64,000 bases of DNA from Candidatus Melainabacteria bacterium (GTDB lineage: Bacteria; Cyanobacteriota; Vampirovibrionia; Gastranaerophilales; Gastranaerophilaceae): assembly GCA_003258795.1 (NCBI GenBank), contig QHMH01000012.1, positions 77,380 to 141,379 of the forward strand, in the 5' to 3' direction. Position 1 is the first letter of the stretch, and every line of letters starts with the position of its first letter. Of the stretch, positions 1-6,740 are shown piece after piece. The translations under genes and the position numbers were made by a program. The notes beneath the pieces are model-generated. The model ran no database searches, was not told the origin of the DNA, and worked only from the letters and a program-made list of their open reading frames with translations.

Positions 1-35
1 TTTCCGCCAAGCAAAAACTGACAATTTAATAGCAA

Positions 36-122
36 GCTCTGGTGGCGGAACAGGTAGACGCGTTGGACTTAAAATCCAATCGGGTTAATCGCTCGGTACC
101 GGTTCGATTCCGGTCCAGAGCA
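36..122 (+). tRNA. tRNA-Leu (anticodon UAA)
   Basis: The acceptor stem GCTCTGG (36-42) pairs with CCAGAGC (115-121) and the discriminator is A122. The anticodon loop CTTAAAA gives UAA, which reads UUA. There is a long variable arm as expected for Leu and a normal GGTTCGATTCC T-arm. CCA is not encoded. The anticodon loop is uninterrupted, whereas in many Cyanobacteria this gene carries a group I intron. Confidence 0.96.
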
Positions 123-130
123 AGTCTTAA

Positions 131-160
131 AAGAACTCTCTCAACGGGGGTTCTTTTTTG
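131..160 (+). terminator. Terminator after tRNA-Leu
   Basis: AAGAAC (131-136) pairs with GTTCTT (150-155), extended inward by TCTC/GGGG with wobbles and a 5-nt loop. A run of T follows, which is the form of an intrinsic terminator for the single tRNA-Leu transcript. The following stretch to about 270 shows no gene. Confidence 0.75.
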
Positions 161-272
161 TTTTTTCCATGGACTTTTGTGCATTGAATAACATTTTTTA
201 GACCGACATGCTTATTAGTTAAGCTTTAAAAATCTTTATTCGCTAAAACTAAAAACATTTTAAATACAAAGA

Positions 273-303
273 GAAAGAGGACATCAAATTGACATCCTCT
301 TTC
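273..303 (-). terminator. Terminator of the Thr-Thr-Tyr tRNA operon
   Basis: GAAAGAGGA (273-281) and TCCTCTTTC (295-303) form a perfect 9-bp stem just downstream of tRNA-Tyr on the minus strand. The stem is followed by a T-rich but interrupted tract, so termination is probable but not textbook. Confidence 0.6.
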
Positions 304-314
304 ATAAAAAAATT

Positions 315-397
315 TGGGCAGGGGTGGATTCGAACCACCGTAGTCTCGCGACGGCAGATTTACAGTCTGCTCCCTTTAGCCACTCGGGCACCGACCC
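315..397 (-). tRNA. tRNA-Tyr (anticodon GUA)
   Basis: Read on the minus strand, the anticodon arm has stem CAGA/TCTG around a loop containing GTA, giving Tyr. A long variable arm and GGTTCGAATCC T-arm are present. The acceptor GGGTCGG pairs with CCTGCCC with one C-T mismatch and one G-T wobble. CCA is not encoded. It is the last gene of a three-tRNA cluster. Confidence 0.93.
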
Positions 398-414
398 TTG
401 TTCGTCTTGAGTTC

Positions 415-486
415 TGCCTCTGACGAGATTTGAACTCGTGACCTCTCCCTTACCAAGGGAGTGCGCTACCCCTACGCCACAGAGGC
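415..486 (-). tRNA. tRNA-Thr (anticodon GGU)
   Basis: Acceptor GCCTCTG/CAGAGGC is perfect. The anticodon stem CTCCC/GGGAG encloses TTGGTAA, so the anticodon is GGU (reads ACC/ACU). The T-arm is GAGTTCAAATCTC. It is the middle gene of the Thr-Thr-Tyr cluster. Confidence 0.95.
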
Positions 487-501
487 GGGTTGTTAGAAAT
501 T

Positions 502-573
502 TGCCGATGATAGGAATCGAACCTACAACCTACGGTTTACAAAACCGTTGCTCTACCATTGAGCCACATCGGC
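502..573 (-). tRNA. tRNA-Thr (anticodon UGU)
   Basis: Acceptor GCCGATG/CATCGGC is perfect. The anticodon stem ACGGT/ACCGT encloses TTTGTAA, so the anticodon is UGU (reads ACA/ACG). The T-arm is AGGTTCGATTCCT. First gene of the cluster; two Thr isoacceptors therefore sit side by side. Confidence 0.95.
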
Positions 574-623
574 AAACTGTTACTAAATTATAATCATAAA
601 AAACTCAACTGTCAAATGTTTTT

Positions 624-1460
624 TCATTCATGTTTTTCGTATAATCTTGAATTTATTTCTCCACCTATCAACATCAGTATTGACGTGTAATACAACCATA
701 CCATCAACATCGCAAATGCTCCTATCGCTCCGTATACTCTGTTGTAAGTTTGCAAATTGTTTACATATATCGAAAATCCCCATGAACCAATCAACCAAAA
801 AGCACAGAAGAAAAACGTTCCCCAGAATGTATATTTTCTCTTGTTCAAGTCATCACCTCGAAAATCAGGTAATATATAATAGTTGATATTTGCCATTACA
901 TATAATGCAATAAACGATGCAACCCACCTCGTTGTTAACAACGTCATATACAATGCATGTGACATCCCTAAATTTATTACAAAACATGTCAGTATAAATT
1001 TTCCAAATAATACAAGGTTTATTGTTAAAAACAATATAAAAGTATTTACAAAAACCATTATCAAAGACAACACCCTTGTATATACAAAATTTCTTGTTTC
1101 TTCTATTTTATAAGCCCTGTTTAATCCTTTCATTATACAAGCTACGGCATTTGTCATCAAAAACAACGTTACACAAAGCCCTATCAATGCCATTAAACCA
1201 CCTTTTGAAAAAAGCGTAACCTCGTGTAATACACCCTGTATCAACTTCATCGAATCCGCTGGAATAACATTAGATAAAAAGATTAACACAGGATTTATAA
1301 AGGTCTTTTTTCCAACCCAACCAAAAAATGCCATCAAAAATAACATTGTTGGAAAGATACCAAGCATAAGCCAAAAACCCATCTCTGCTGCCATACCAAA
1401 GTAATCGTTGTCTATTATTGATTTTACAAACCCGATAACCTTATTTATAAATTTCTTCAT
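624..1460 (-). CDS. YihY/BrkB-family integral membrane protein
   Basis: 278-residue protein with about six hydrophobic segments spread over its whole length and the family hallmarks: an N-terminal AAEMGFWLMLGIFP block (the conserved 'sa' helix region), a central NRAYKIEETRNF loop, and a C-terminal GAIGAFAMLMVWLYY helix followed by GGEINSRLY. The family (formerly annotated as RNase BN) lies in the inner membrane and its biochemical role is unsettled. Length is normal. The ATG overlaps the stop of the upstream DHH phosphatase by four bases, so the two are translationally coupled in one leftward operon ending at the tRNA cluster. Confidence 0.9.
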   Translation of the reverse strand: MKKFINKVIGFVKSIIDNDYFGMAAEMGFWLMLGIFPTMLFLMAFFGWVGKKTFINPVLIFLSNVIPADSMKLIQGVLHEVTLFSKGGLMALIGLCVTLFLMTNAVACIMKGLNRAYKIEETRNFVYTRVLSLIMVFVNTFILFLTINLVLFGKFILTCFVINLGMSHALYMTLLTTRWVASFIALYVMANINYYILPDFRGDDLNKRKYTFWGTFFFCAFWLIGSWGFSIYVNNLQTYNRVYGAIGAFAMLMVWLYYTSILMLIGGEINSRLYEKHE

Positions 1461-2425
1461 AAATTTCCTTTTTTAATCTCTGTCAGCAAATTCTTTACGG
1501 CATCTTCGCACGACATTTTCATTGTGCACCCTGCCGCAAAACGATGTCCACCACCGTTAAAAACTTCACAAACCTTCGCAACATCAACTGATTTACTTCT
1601 CATTGATATTTTGCAAAGTTTATGGTCTATTTCTTTTACAACAAATGATACCTTTGTTGTTACTATTGATCTTAAAACTTCTGCAATTCCATCCGTTGCA
1701 CTATCTTTAACATTATATTTTTCCAAATCTTTTTTGTATATAACCGTGTAAGCTATTTCATTATCAGAGGTAAAAATAGCTTTTCCAACACAGTAATTTT
1801 GAAACATTACAACTTCTCTCGATTTAGATTCATAACATTTTTTATAAATTTCATTTGGATTAACACCAATTTTTAATAATTTTGATGCAATTTCCATTGA
1901 ATCAGGAGTCGTATTTTCGAACCTAAATCCGCCAGTATCAGTCAATATAGCAGTGTAAAGACTATCTGCAACATCTTTGTCAATCTCCCAATTGCATCTT
2001 TCAAGAAGTTTGAAGATAACCTCTCCAGCTGAACTTGCTTGCGGTTCTATTATATTTATTTGACCAAAACCAACGTTAGTTTTATGGTGATCAATATTTA
2101 TCGTATGTTTTGCTTTTGAGAATAAAACTTGCGCATCTAAAATTCTATCCAATGCTGCCACATCAACAGTTATAACCAAGTCATACTCTCTTGATTTGTC
2201 AAATTCTAATATGTATTTTGCCTCTTTTATATGTGGCAAAAAGTTGTATATATCGGGTATGTGAGATGGAACAAGCATCTCTGCCTTTTTCTTGTATCTT
2301 TTAAGAATAGCACTATAAAGCCCGCATAAACTTCCCAATGTATCTCCATCCGGATTAACATGAGAGATTATCAATATATGCTTTGAATCCTTTATATATT
2401 TTTCAAATTCTCTTTCCATATCCAC
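1457..2425 (-). CDS. nrnA: DHH/DHHA1 phosphoesterase, NrnA-like oligoribonuclease / pAp phosphatase
   Basis: 322 residues. The DHH domain carries the metal-binding motifs HVNPDGD (about residues 22-28), a VTVDVA strand and IDHHKTN (about 113-120). The C-terminal DHHA1 domain has the GGGHRFAAG signature near residue 295. NrnA-type enzymes degrade short oligoribonucleotides and 3',5'-pAp (and pGpG in c-di-GMP turnover). The start used here is GTG at 2425; an in-frame ATG lies at 2419. Upstream lies a symmetric divergent promoter shared with the DUF721 gene. Downstream brkB overlaps by four bases. A role in nanoRNA decay is inferred from the family. Confidence 0.88.
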   Translation of the reverse strand: MDMEREFEKYIKDSKHILIISHVNPDGDTLGSLCGLYSAILKRYKKKAEMLVPSHIPDIYNFLPHIKEAKYILEFDKSREYDLVITVDVAALDRILDAQVLFSKAKHTINIDHHKTNVGFGQINIIEPQASSAGEVIFKLLERCNWEIDKDVADSLYTAILTDTGGFRFENTTPDSMEIASKLLKIGVNPNEIYKKCYESKSREVVMFQNYCVGKAIFTSDNEIAYTVIYKKDLEKYNVKDSATDGIAEVLRSIVTTKVSFVVKEIDHKLCKISMRSKSVDVAKVCEVFNGGGHRFAAGCTMKMSCEDAVKNLLTEIKKGNL

Positions 2426-2431
2426 AAATCT

Positions 2432-2458
2432 CTTGTAATATAATAATTATATCACAAG
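2432..2458. promoter_or_regulatory. Symmetric divergent promoter core between nrnA and the DUF721 gene
   Basis: CTTGTaATATAAT (2432-2444) and ATTATATcACAAG (2446-2458) form a 27-bp palindrome with one mismatched pair and a central A. Each arm contains a TATAAT -10 hexamer, on the + strand at 2439-2444 and on the - strand at 2451-2446. Predicted starts are about 2451 (+) and 2439 (-), giving short leaders to 2472 and 2425. A minus-strand TTGACA sits at 2478-2473, with an overlong spacer. Confidence 0.6.
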
Positions 2459-2471
2459 GTATTTTTTTCTT

Positions 2472-2798
2472 ATGTCAAAAAAAATTTTATACTCTAACTT
2501 TACAGACACAGAAAGCATTATCAATGAAATGATTTCTTCTCCAGAAATGCAAAAAGCTATGAGAAGAAGAAGTCTATATAACTTTTGGGAAAAAACTGTC
2601 GGTAAGAAAATGGCAGAATTTTCAAAACCCTATTCAATGATGGGTAAAACACTTATCGTTGCTTGCCAAAATCCAGCCGTTGCCCAAGAATTACTCTTTC
2701 AAAAAAATCAAATTATCGATAAAATGAAACCATACTTAAAGGCTCTTCACCTTACCCTTACCGATATTAAGTTTGATACTAAAAAATGGGATATATAA
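2472..2798 (+). CDS. DUF721-family protein (DciA-like)
   Basis: 108 residues, a typical size for DUF721 proteins. The central RSLYNFWEKTVGKKMAEFS and the strand region GKTLIVACQNPAVAQELLF match the family pattern (W..VVG..va.hs.p..l..g.L.v.v.s.awa.eL). DciA members act in replication by helping to load the DnaB helicase; many shorter DUF721 proteins are uncharacterised, so the replication role is inference. An AAGG ribosome-binding site lies at 2456-2459. It is transcribed divergently from nrnA and appears monocistronic, followed by a hairpin. Confidence 0.75.
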   Translation: MSKKILYSNFTDTESIINEMISSPEMQKAMRRRSLYNFWEKTVGKKMAEFSKPYSMMGKTLIVACQNPAVAQELLFQKNQIIDKMKPYLKALHLTLTDIKFDTKKWDI

Positions 2799-2802
2799 TA
2801 AA

Positions 2803-2823
2803 GGACAAACTTTTCGTTTGTCC
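2803..2823. terminator. Hairpin between convergent genes
   Basis: GGACAAAC (2803-2810) pairs perfectly with GTTTGTCC (2816-2823) around a 5-nt loop. The T-rich tail is on the minus-strand side, so it suits the leftward 67-residue gene at 2908-3111 at least as well as the DUF721 gene. Confidence 0.55.
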
Positions 2824-2907
2824 TAAAACTTCATTACCCTTTTTCCCATAAGTTCGTTAACCAATCCCGAACCATTTTTCCTTTTATATAAACCTTAGTC
2901 ATTAATC

Positions 2908-3111
2908 TTAGTTGTTGCTCAAAACCAATTTCATAGTTGCCATATTTTTGATAGAGAACATTCTGTGTTTGTTTCCTTGTTCTGCAGAGATATTGAAAAT
3001 GCGAACCATTCTTTGTACTTCTTCAACTGCTGCTCTTGAATCTAATTTATATACGTTTGCAATTGGATCTGATACAACTGACATCATAGTGTTTAATTCT
3101 TGTTCTTTCAT
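2908..3111 (-). CDS. Small conserved-looking hypothetical protein (67 aa)
   Basis: Not recognised. The 67-residue soluble protein begins MKEQELNTMM and has a probable helix DSRAAVEEVQRMVRIFN in its centre; there is no signal peptide or membrane segment. It is supported by a clear AGAGG ribosome-binding site about seven bases before the ATG and a hairpin downstream. An overlapping plus-strand reading frame covers the same bases but lacks a ribosome-binding site and has a low-complexity hydrophobic composition, so the minus strand is preferred. Confidence 0.6.
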   Translation of the reverse strand: MKEQELNTMMSVVSDPIANVYKLDSRAAVEEVQRMVRIFNISAEQGNKHRMFSIKNMATMKLVLSNN

Positions 3112-3183
3112 TTTAATTTCCTCTCTATCGTCCTCTATATTTTTATAAAGAAATTTTGATTAAAAAAATTGCCAAATTGCTTC

Positions 3184-3255
3184 CATGTTTGTTAAGTTTT
3201 GTAAACAAAAGGTTAAAACATGCTTTAATCATTGGGATGTTCGTCTTACTATAAT
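3184..3255 (+). promoter_or_regulatory. Promoter region of the BlaI-type regulator with nested dyads
   Basis: A TATAAT -10 lies at 3250-3255. Upstream, CATGTTT (3184-3190) mirrors AAACATG (3216-3222), and TTTGTT (3188-3193) mirrors AACAAA (3204-3209). The dyads are placed where an autoregulatory operator could be. They do not match the published TACA/TGTA operators of BlaI/MecI, so the link is only positional. Confidence 0.4.
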
Positions 3256-3323
3256 TGAAGTTAGGGAAAATAAGCTCAACAAATTTTCGGAGCAAAACCG
3301 ATAACATAGAGCAGGAGAGAGAA

Positions 3324-3665
3324 ATGATATACGGAGTTCTTGAAATTGAAATTATGAACGCTATCTGGGATATGCAGGAGCAAAATGAAGATAGAAATAT
3401 CGCTATTTCTGATGTTGTTGACATGTTAAAAGAAAACAATGTGTTTAGAGCTTACACTACTATTAAAACAGTTATGGATAGACTTGTTTCAAAAGGAATT
3501 TTAGCAAGATTTAAAAGCGGTAAAAAATTCTTTTACACTACAACTGTTAGCAGAATTGAAGCTAAAAGAAACACTATCAATGAAGTTTCTAACCAGTTCT
3601 TTAATGGTGATTTTGAAGAAATGATTAGGTTTATTGAACAAAATCAAGAAGTAGTTTTTGCATAG
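3324..3665 (+). CDS. BlaI/MecI/CopY-family transcriptional regulator
   Basis: 113 residues from the chosen ATG. It has the winged-helix pattern of the family: VLEIEIMNAIWDM at the N-terminus, a DVVDMLKEN...FRAYTTIKTVMDRLVSKGIL recognition helix and wing, then a GKKFFYTTTVSR strand and a C-terminal dimerisation helix. The family represses beta-lactam or copper operons and is often cleaved by a BlaR protease, but no BlaR partner is adjacent here. The start at 3324 is chosen because AGGAGAG (3313-3319) precedes it; an upstream TTG at 3255 would sit on the -10 box. Six bases separate it from the next gene. Confidence 0.8.
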   Translation: MIYGVLEIEIMNAIWDMQEQNEDRNIAISDVVDMLKENNVFRAYTTIKTVMDRLVSKGILARFKSGKKFFYTTTVSRIEAKRNTINEVSNQFFNGDFEEMIRFIEQNQEVVFA

Positions 3666-3671
3666 TTTAAA

Positions 3672-4052
3672 ATGACCCAAAACAATAACGAAAAAACTCT
3701 TGAAGATAGAAAATTTGTCGCAAAGCTTATAAATGCAGTTTTATGCGGTAAAATTTCTGTTAGGGAAGCTTTGCTAAAATATCCAAATGATTCAACGGAT
3801 AGGAGCTTAAAAGCTGTTTATCATGCCTTGGTTCACAGAGAGGCTGATGAAGATTTAAGATATAGGGATTTGGATTATAAAGAAGAGCAAGATGATTATC
3901 TTGCATTTTTGGCTGAAAACCTTAACAGAGGCATCGGTGTTCCAGAAAATATAATCAAAGAATACGACGATTTCTATAAAGATATTTCAGAACCGTATTC
4001 TGATAATGTTAAGCATATTTTGAAAAAATTGTGTAAATTTTTAAATGTTTAG
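3672..4052 (+). CDS. Hypothetical protein between blaI-like gene and radA (126 aa)
   Basis: Not recognised. The 126-residue acidic soluble protein has no signal peptide. It contains helices such as DRKFVAKLINAVLCGKISVREALLKYP (positions about 11-37), which resembles helical 'X-V-R-E-A-L' regulatory bundles without matching a family I can name, then a DLRYRDLDYKEEQDDY acidic stretch. It starts six bases after the BlaI-type gene without a strong ribosome-binding site, suggesting coupling, and ends 14 bases before radA. Confidence 0.65.
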   Translation: MTQNNNEKTLEDRKFVAKLINAVLCGKISVREALLKYPNDSTDRSLKAVYHALVHREADEDLRYRDLDYKEEQDDYLAFLAENLNRGIGVPENIIKEYDDFYKDISEPYSDNVKHILKKLCKFLNV

Positions 4053-4060
4053 AATATACT
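4032..4060 (+). promoter_or_regulatory. Probable leaderless promoter of radA
   Basis: TATACT (4055-4060) lies six bases before the radA ATG at 4067, with a weak TGTAAA -35 17 bases upstream. A start seven bases after the -10 would fall on the ATG itself, and no ribosome-binding site is present before the ATG. Confidence 0.4.
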
Positions 4061-4066
4061 TTTTAT

Positions 4067-5416
4067 ATGTCTAAAGTTAAAACAAAATGGGTTTGCACGG
4101 AATGTGGCTATAAAACAGAGAAGTATTTGGGAAAATGTCCTGAATGCGGAAATTGGGGAAGCATTGTTGAGGAAAGTGTTTCTTTTGATGTAAATTTTCC
4201 AAAAACAAAAGCAATTGCTGTTAACGAAATTGAATTTGAAAATGAAATAAGAGAAAGCAGTGGATTAGAAGAATTCGATAGAGTCTTGGGCGGCGGAATA
4301 GTTAAGGGGTCAATTGTTTTGATTGCCGGTGACCCTGGGATTGGAAAATCAACTCTTACGTTGCAAGTTAGTAATTCTGTGGCGCAAAAAAATAAAAGGG
4401 TTCTTTATGTTTCTGCGGAAGAGTCTGCAAATCAAATTAAATTAAGGGCTCAAAGGCTCAATGTTTCTTGTGAAAATCTTTTTATTTATCCTCAAATAAA
4501 CTTGGAAGAAATAAAGAAAACCATAGAAGAGCTTAAACCTGACACTGTAATTATAGATAGTATTCAAGCAATTTATTCATCAGAGGTTACGAGCACCGCA
4601 GGAAGTGTTTCTCAAATAAGAGAGTGTTGTATGTCTTTTATGAAAATGGCAAAAACAACAGGAACTACTATTATTATTATTGGTCATGTGACAAAAGACG
4701 GAAATATTGCAGGTCCAAAGATTTTAGAGCACATGGTTGACACTGTAATTTACTTCGAGGGTGATAAATATAAATCTTATCGAATTTTAAGGGCAGTTAA
4801 AAATCGTTTTGGAAACACTTCAGAGGTTGGAATTTTTGAAATGTGCAAAGAGGGGCTTGTTGAGGTTAAAAATCCAAGTGAGATGTTTTTAAACGAACAT
4901 ACACAATCTTCACCACCTGGAAGTGTAATCATTGCAGCAAATGAGGGTTCAAGACCTCTTTTGGTAGAGTTGCAAGCGCTTGTTGGAACAACGTCTTATC
5001 CATCTCCACGCAGGGTTGTAAATGGTGCTGATTGCGGAAGAGTTTTGCAGATTTTAGCTGTTCTTGAAAAAAGGGTTGGATTAAATCTTTCAAAACAAGA
5101 TGTTTACGTTAATATTATTGGCGGACTTGAGGTTGACGAAACTGCTGCAGATTTGGGTATTGCACTTGCAATTGCAACTTGCTCAAGAGATGCTGTTGTT
5201 GATTCTCAAACTGTTATTGTGGGAGAAATAGGTTTATCTGGTGAAATTAGAGCAGTAAACAATTTAGAAAAAAGAATTTGTGAAGCGGAGAAATTAGGGT
5301 TTAAAAAAATAATCATCCCTGAGGCAAACAAAGAAATCAAAAATAATTATAAAATAGAGATTGTAAGAGTTAAACGCTTAATCGATGCTATTTCTGCATG
5401 CGTTTCACACAATTAA
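4067..5416 (+). CDS. radA: DNA repair protein RadA/Sms
   Basis: 449 residues, full length. Order of domains: N-terminal zinc finger with C10, C13, C24 and C27; RecA-like ATPase with Walker A GDPGIGKST (about residues 89-97) and Walker B VIIDSIQ; the RadA-specific KNRFG motif near residue 246; and a C-terminal Lon-protease-like domain (PSPRRVVNG...GGLEVDETAADLGIALAI). RadA is a helicase that drives branch migration of recombination intermediates. The ATG has no ribosome-binding site (see leaderless promoter). The last 12 bases overlap the convergent DUF475 gene. Confidence 0.97.
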   Translation: MSKVKTKWVCTECGYKTEKYLGKCPECGNWGSIVEESVSFDVNFPKTKAIAVNEIEFENEIRESSGLEEFDRVLGGGIVKGSIVLIAGDPGIGKSTLTLQVSNSVAQKNKRVLYVSAEESANQIKLRAQRLNVSCENLFIYPQINLEEIKKTIEELKPDTVIIDSIQAIYSSEVTSTAGSVSQIRECCMSFMKMAKTTGTTIIIIGHVTKDGNIAGPKILEHMVDTVIYFEGDKYKSYRILRAVKNRFGNTSEVGIFEMCKEGLVEVKNPSEMFLNEHTQSSPPGSVIIAANEGSRPLLVELQALVGTTSYPSPRRVVNGADCGRVLQILAVLEKRVGLNLSKQDVYVNIIGGLEVDETAADLGIALAIATCSRDAVVDSQTVIVGEIGLSGEIRAVNNLEKRICEAEKLGFKKIIIPEANKEIKNNYKIEIVRVKRLIDAISACVSHN

Positions 5417-6433
5417 ATTTCCTCTTTTATTGTGTAATATTGAAGAAATAAATGCAGCAACAATTAAAATTAGTCCGCTCAAACCAGTTACAACTTCTGG
5501 GACTTCCTTAAAGGTTGAAATAAACATTATTATTGCAAGAACACCAATTGCCCAATGTGCTCCATGTTCAAGGTATAAGAATTTTGCAAGTGTTTTTTTC
5601 TCAACCATTAAAAGTGTCAACGATCTTACAAACATTGCACCTATTGCAAGTCCAATGGTAATTATTACAATGTCTGTACTCAAGGCAAATGCACCCAAAA
5701 CACCGTCAAGAGAAAACGATGCATCAATTAGTTCAAGATACAAAAATCCTGCAAGACCAGAACCTGATTTTAAAATTGCAGATTGTTCTTTTGATTCAAG
5801 AAAAGCACTTATTCCGTCAATTACAAGATATGTTACTATCCCAATGATAGCAGAAAAGATTACCGCCAATTTTTGTCCAGAAGTGATTTCAAATTGCACC
5901 AATCCCAAACAAATTAGAACAATTAAAACCTCAATTCCTTTAATATCACCCACCTTTGCTAAAGGTTTCTCTAAGGGTTTAATCCAGTGAACATCTTTTT
6001 TAGAATTAAAGAAATATGAAAGAAAAAGCATCATCAAAAAAGCTCCACCAAAAGCCACAATTGGGGCATGCGTTTGATGAAGATAGTGTGCATATTTTAG
6101 GGAATCATTTAGCGCTATATTAACAACCGTTATCGGATTTAATCTTGCAAATGCGGTTACAACTAACACTGGAAATAAAAATCTCATCCCAAACACCGCA
6201 ATCAAAATCCCCCACGTCAGAAACCTGTGTTGCCATTTTTCGCTCATCTTTTCGAGTTTCATTGCGTTAACAACAGCATTATCAAAAGAAAGGCTAATCT
6301 CTAACACAGACAGAACAAAAGCAATAAAAACACAAATTAAACCTGTTCCGCTATGAACATGCTCGCCCCAAAGATAAGCAAAGATAAGACCAACTATTGT
6401 TATTATATATGACCCTAAAAAATGTCTTAACAT
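5405..6433 (-). CDS. DUF475 / TerC-superfamily integral membrane protein
   Basis: 342 residues with about nine to ten hydrophobic helices. The acidic membrane motifs EISLSFDNAVVNA (helix 2) and ELIDASFSLDGVLGAF (central) are diagnostic of the TerC/DUF475 superfamily, as is FVRSLTLLMVEKKTL. Related proteins are implicated in metal-ion (manganese) export and tellurite resistance; the substrate here cannot be told. It is the last gene of the leftward secretion block, six bases after the 95-residue protein, and its 3' end overlaps radA tail to tail, leaving no room for a terminator. Confidence 0.85.
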   Translation of the reverse strand: MLRHFLGSYIITIVGLIFAYLWGEHVHSGTGLICVFIAFVLSVLEISLSFDNAVVNAMKLEKMSEKWQHRFLTWGILIAVFGMRFLFPVLVVTAFARLNPITVVNIALNDSLKYAHYLHQTHAPIVAFGGAFLMMLFLSYFFNSKKDVHWIKPLEKPLAKVGDIKGIEVLIVLICLGLVQFEITSGQKLAVIFSAIIGIVTYLVIDGISAFLESKEQSAILKSGSGLAGFLYLELIDASFSLDGVLGAFALSTDIVIITIGLAIGAMFVRSLTLLMVEKKTLAKFLYLEHGAHWAIGVLAIIMFISTFKEVPEVVTGLSGLILIVAAFISSILHNKRGNLIV

Positions 6434-6439
6434 ATTTAC

Positions 6440-6727
6440 CTATTCATTTTCTGCTGTGGGTCTTAAGATAATTATAGAATTCAAATTCAACTGCAAAAAG
6501 TTGTGGTGTTCTGTTTTTCTATTTGGATTTTGTCTATGAACTATTTCACAATCTTTAATCGCCACAAACCGTTTTGTACCATTCAAAATATCAGAAAGAA
6601 CTCGGTTTCTTTTTCCAGTTTTAGGCATAAAAACATATCCTTTTATTTCATAATCTTGTGTTACAACAAGTACTCTTTCTGACCAAACACCAGAAACGAA
6701 ATTATTTATTTTTTGATTTTCTGCCAT
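6440..6727 (-). CDS. Hypothetical protein downstream of pilC (95 aa)
   Basis: Not recognised. The 95-residue soluble protein is strand-rich: RVLVVTQDYEIKGYVFMP, then RNRVLSDILNG, RFVAIKDCEIVH and a C-terminal NFLQLNLNSIIILRP. The alternating hydrophobic pattern suggests a small beta-barrel, possibly of an Sm/PilZ-like shape, but this is only a fold guess. An AAGGA ribosome-binding site precedes the ATG. It sits 13 bases after pilC, so it is probably cotranscribed with the pilus genes. Confidence 0.65.
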   Translation of the reverse strand: MAENQKINNFVSGVWSERVLVVTQDYEIKGYVFMPKTGKRNRVLSDILNGTKRFVAIKDCEIVHRQNPNRKTEHHNFLQLNLNSIIILRPTAENE

Positions 6728-6740
6728 AATTTTATCCTTT

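Noticed and set aside
2912..3148. Plus-strand 78-residue reading frame
   Set aside because: Overlaps the 67-residue minus-strand gene, which has the better ribosome-binding site and composition.
3143..3439. 98-residue minus-strand reading frame
   Set aside because: Antisense to the BlaI-type regulator, which has a recognisable winged helix, ribosome-binding site and promoter.
5385..5990. 201-residue plus-strand reading frame
   Set aside because: Antisense to the DUF475 gene, which has clear family motifs; the frame lacks a ribosome-binding site and shows shadow composition.
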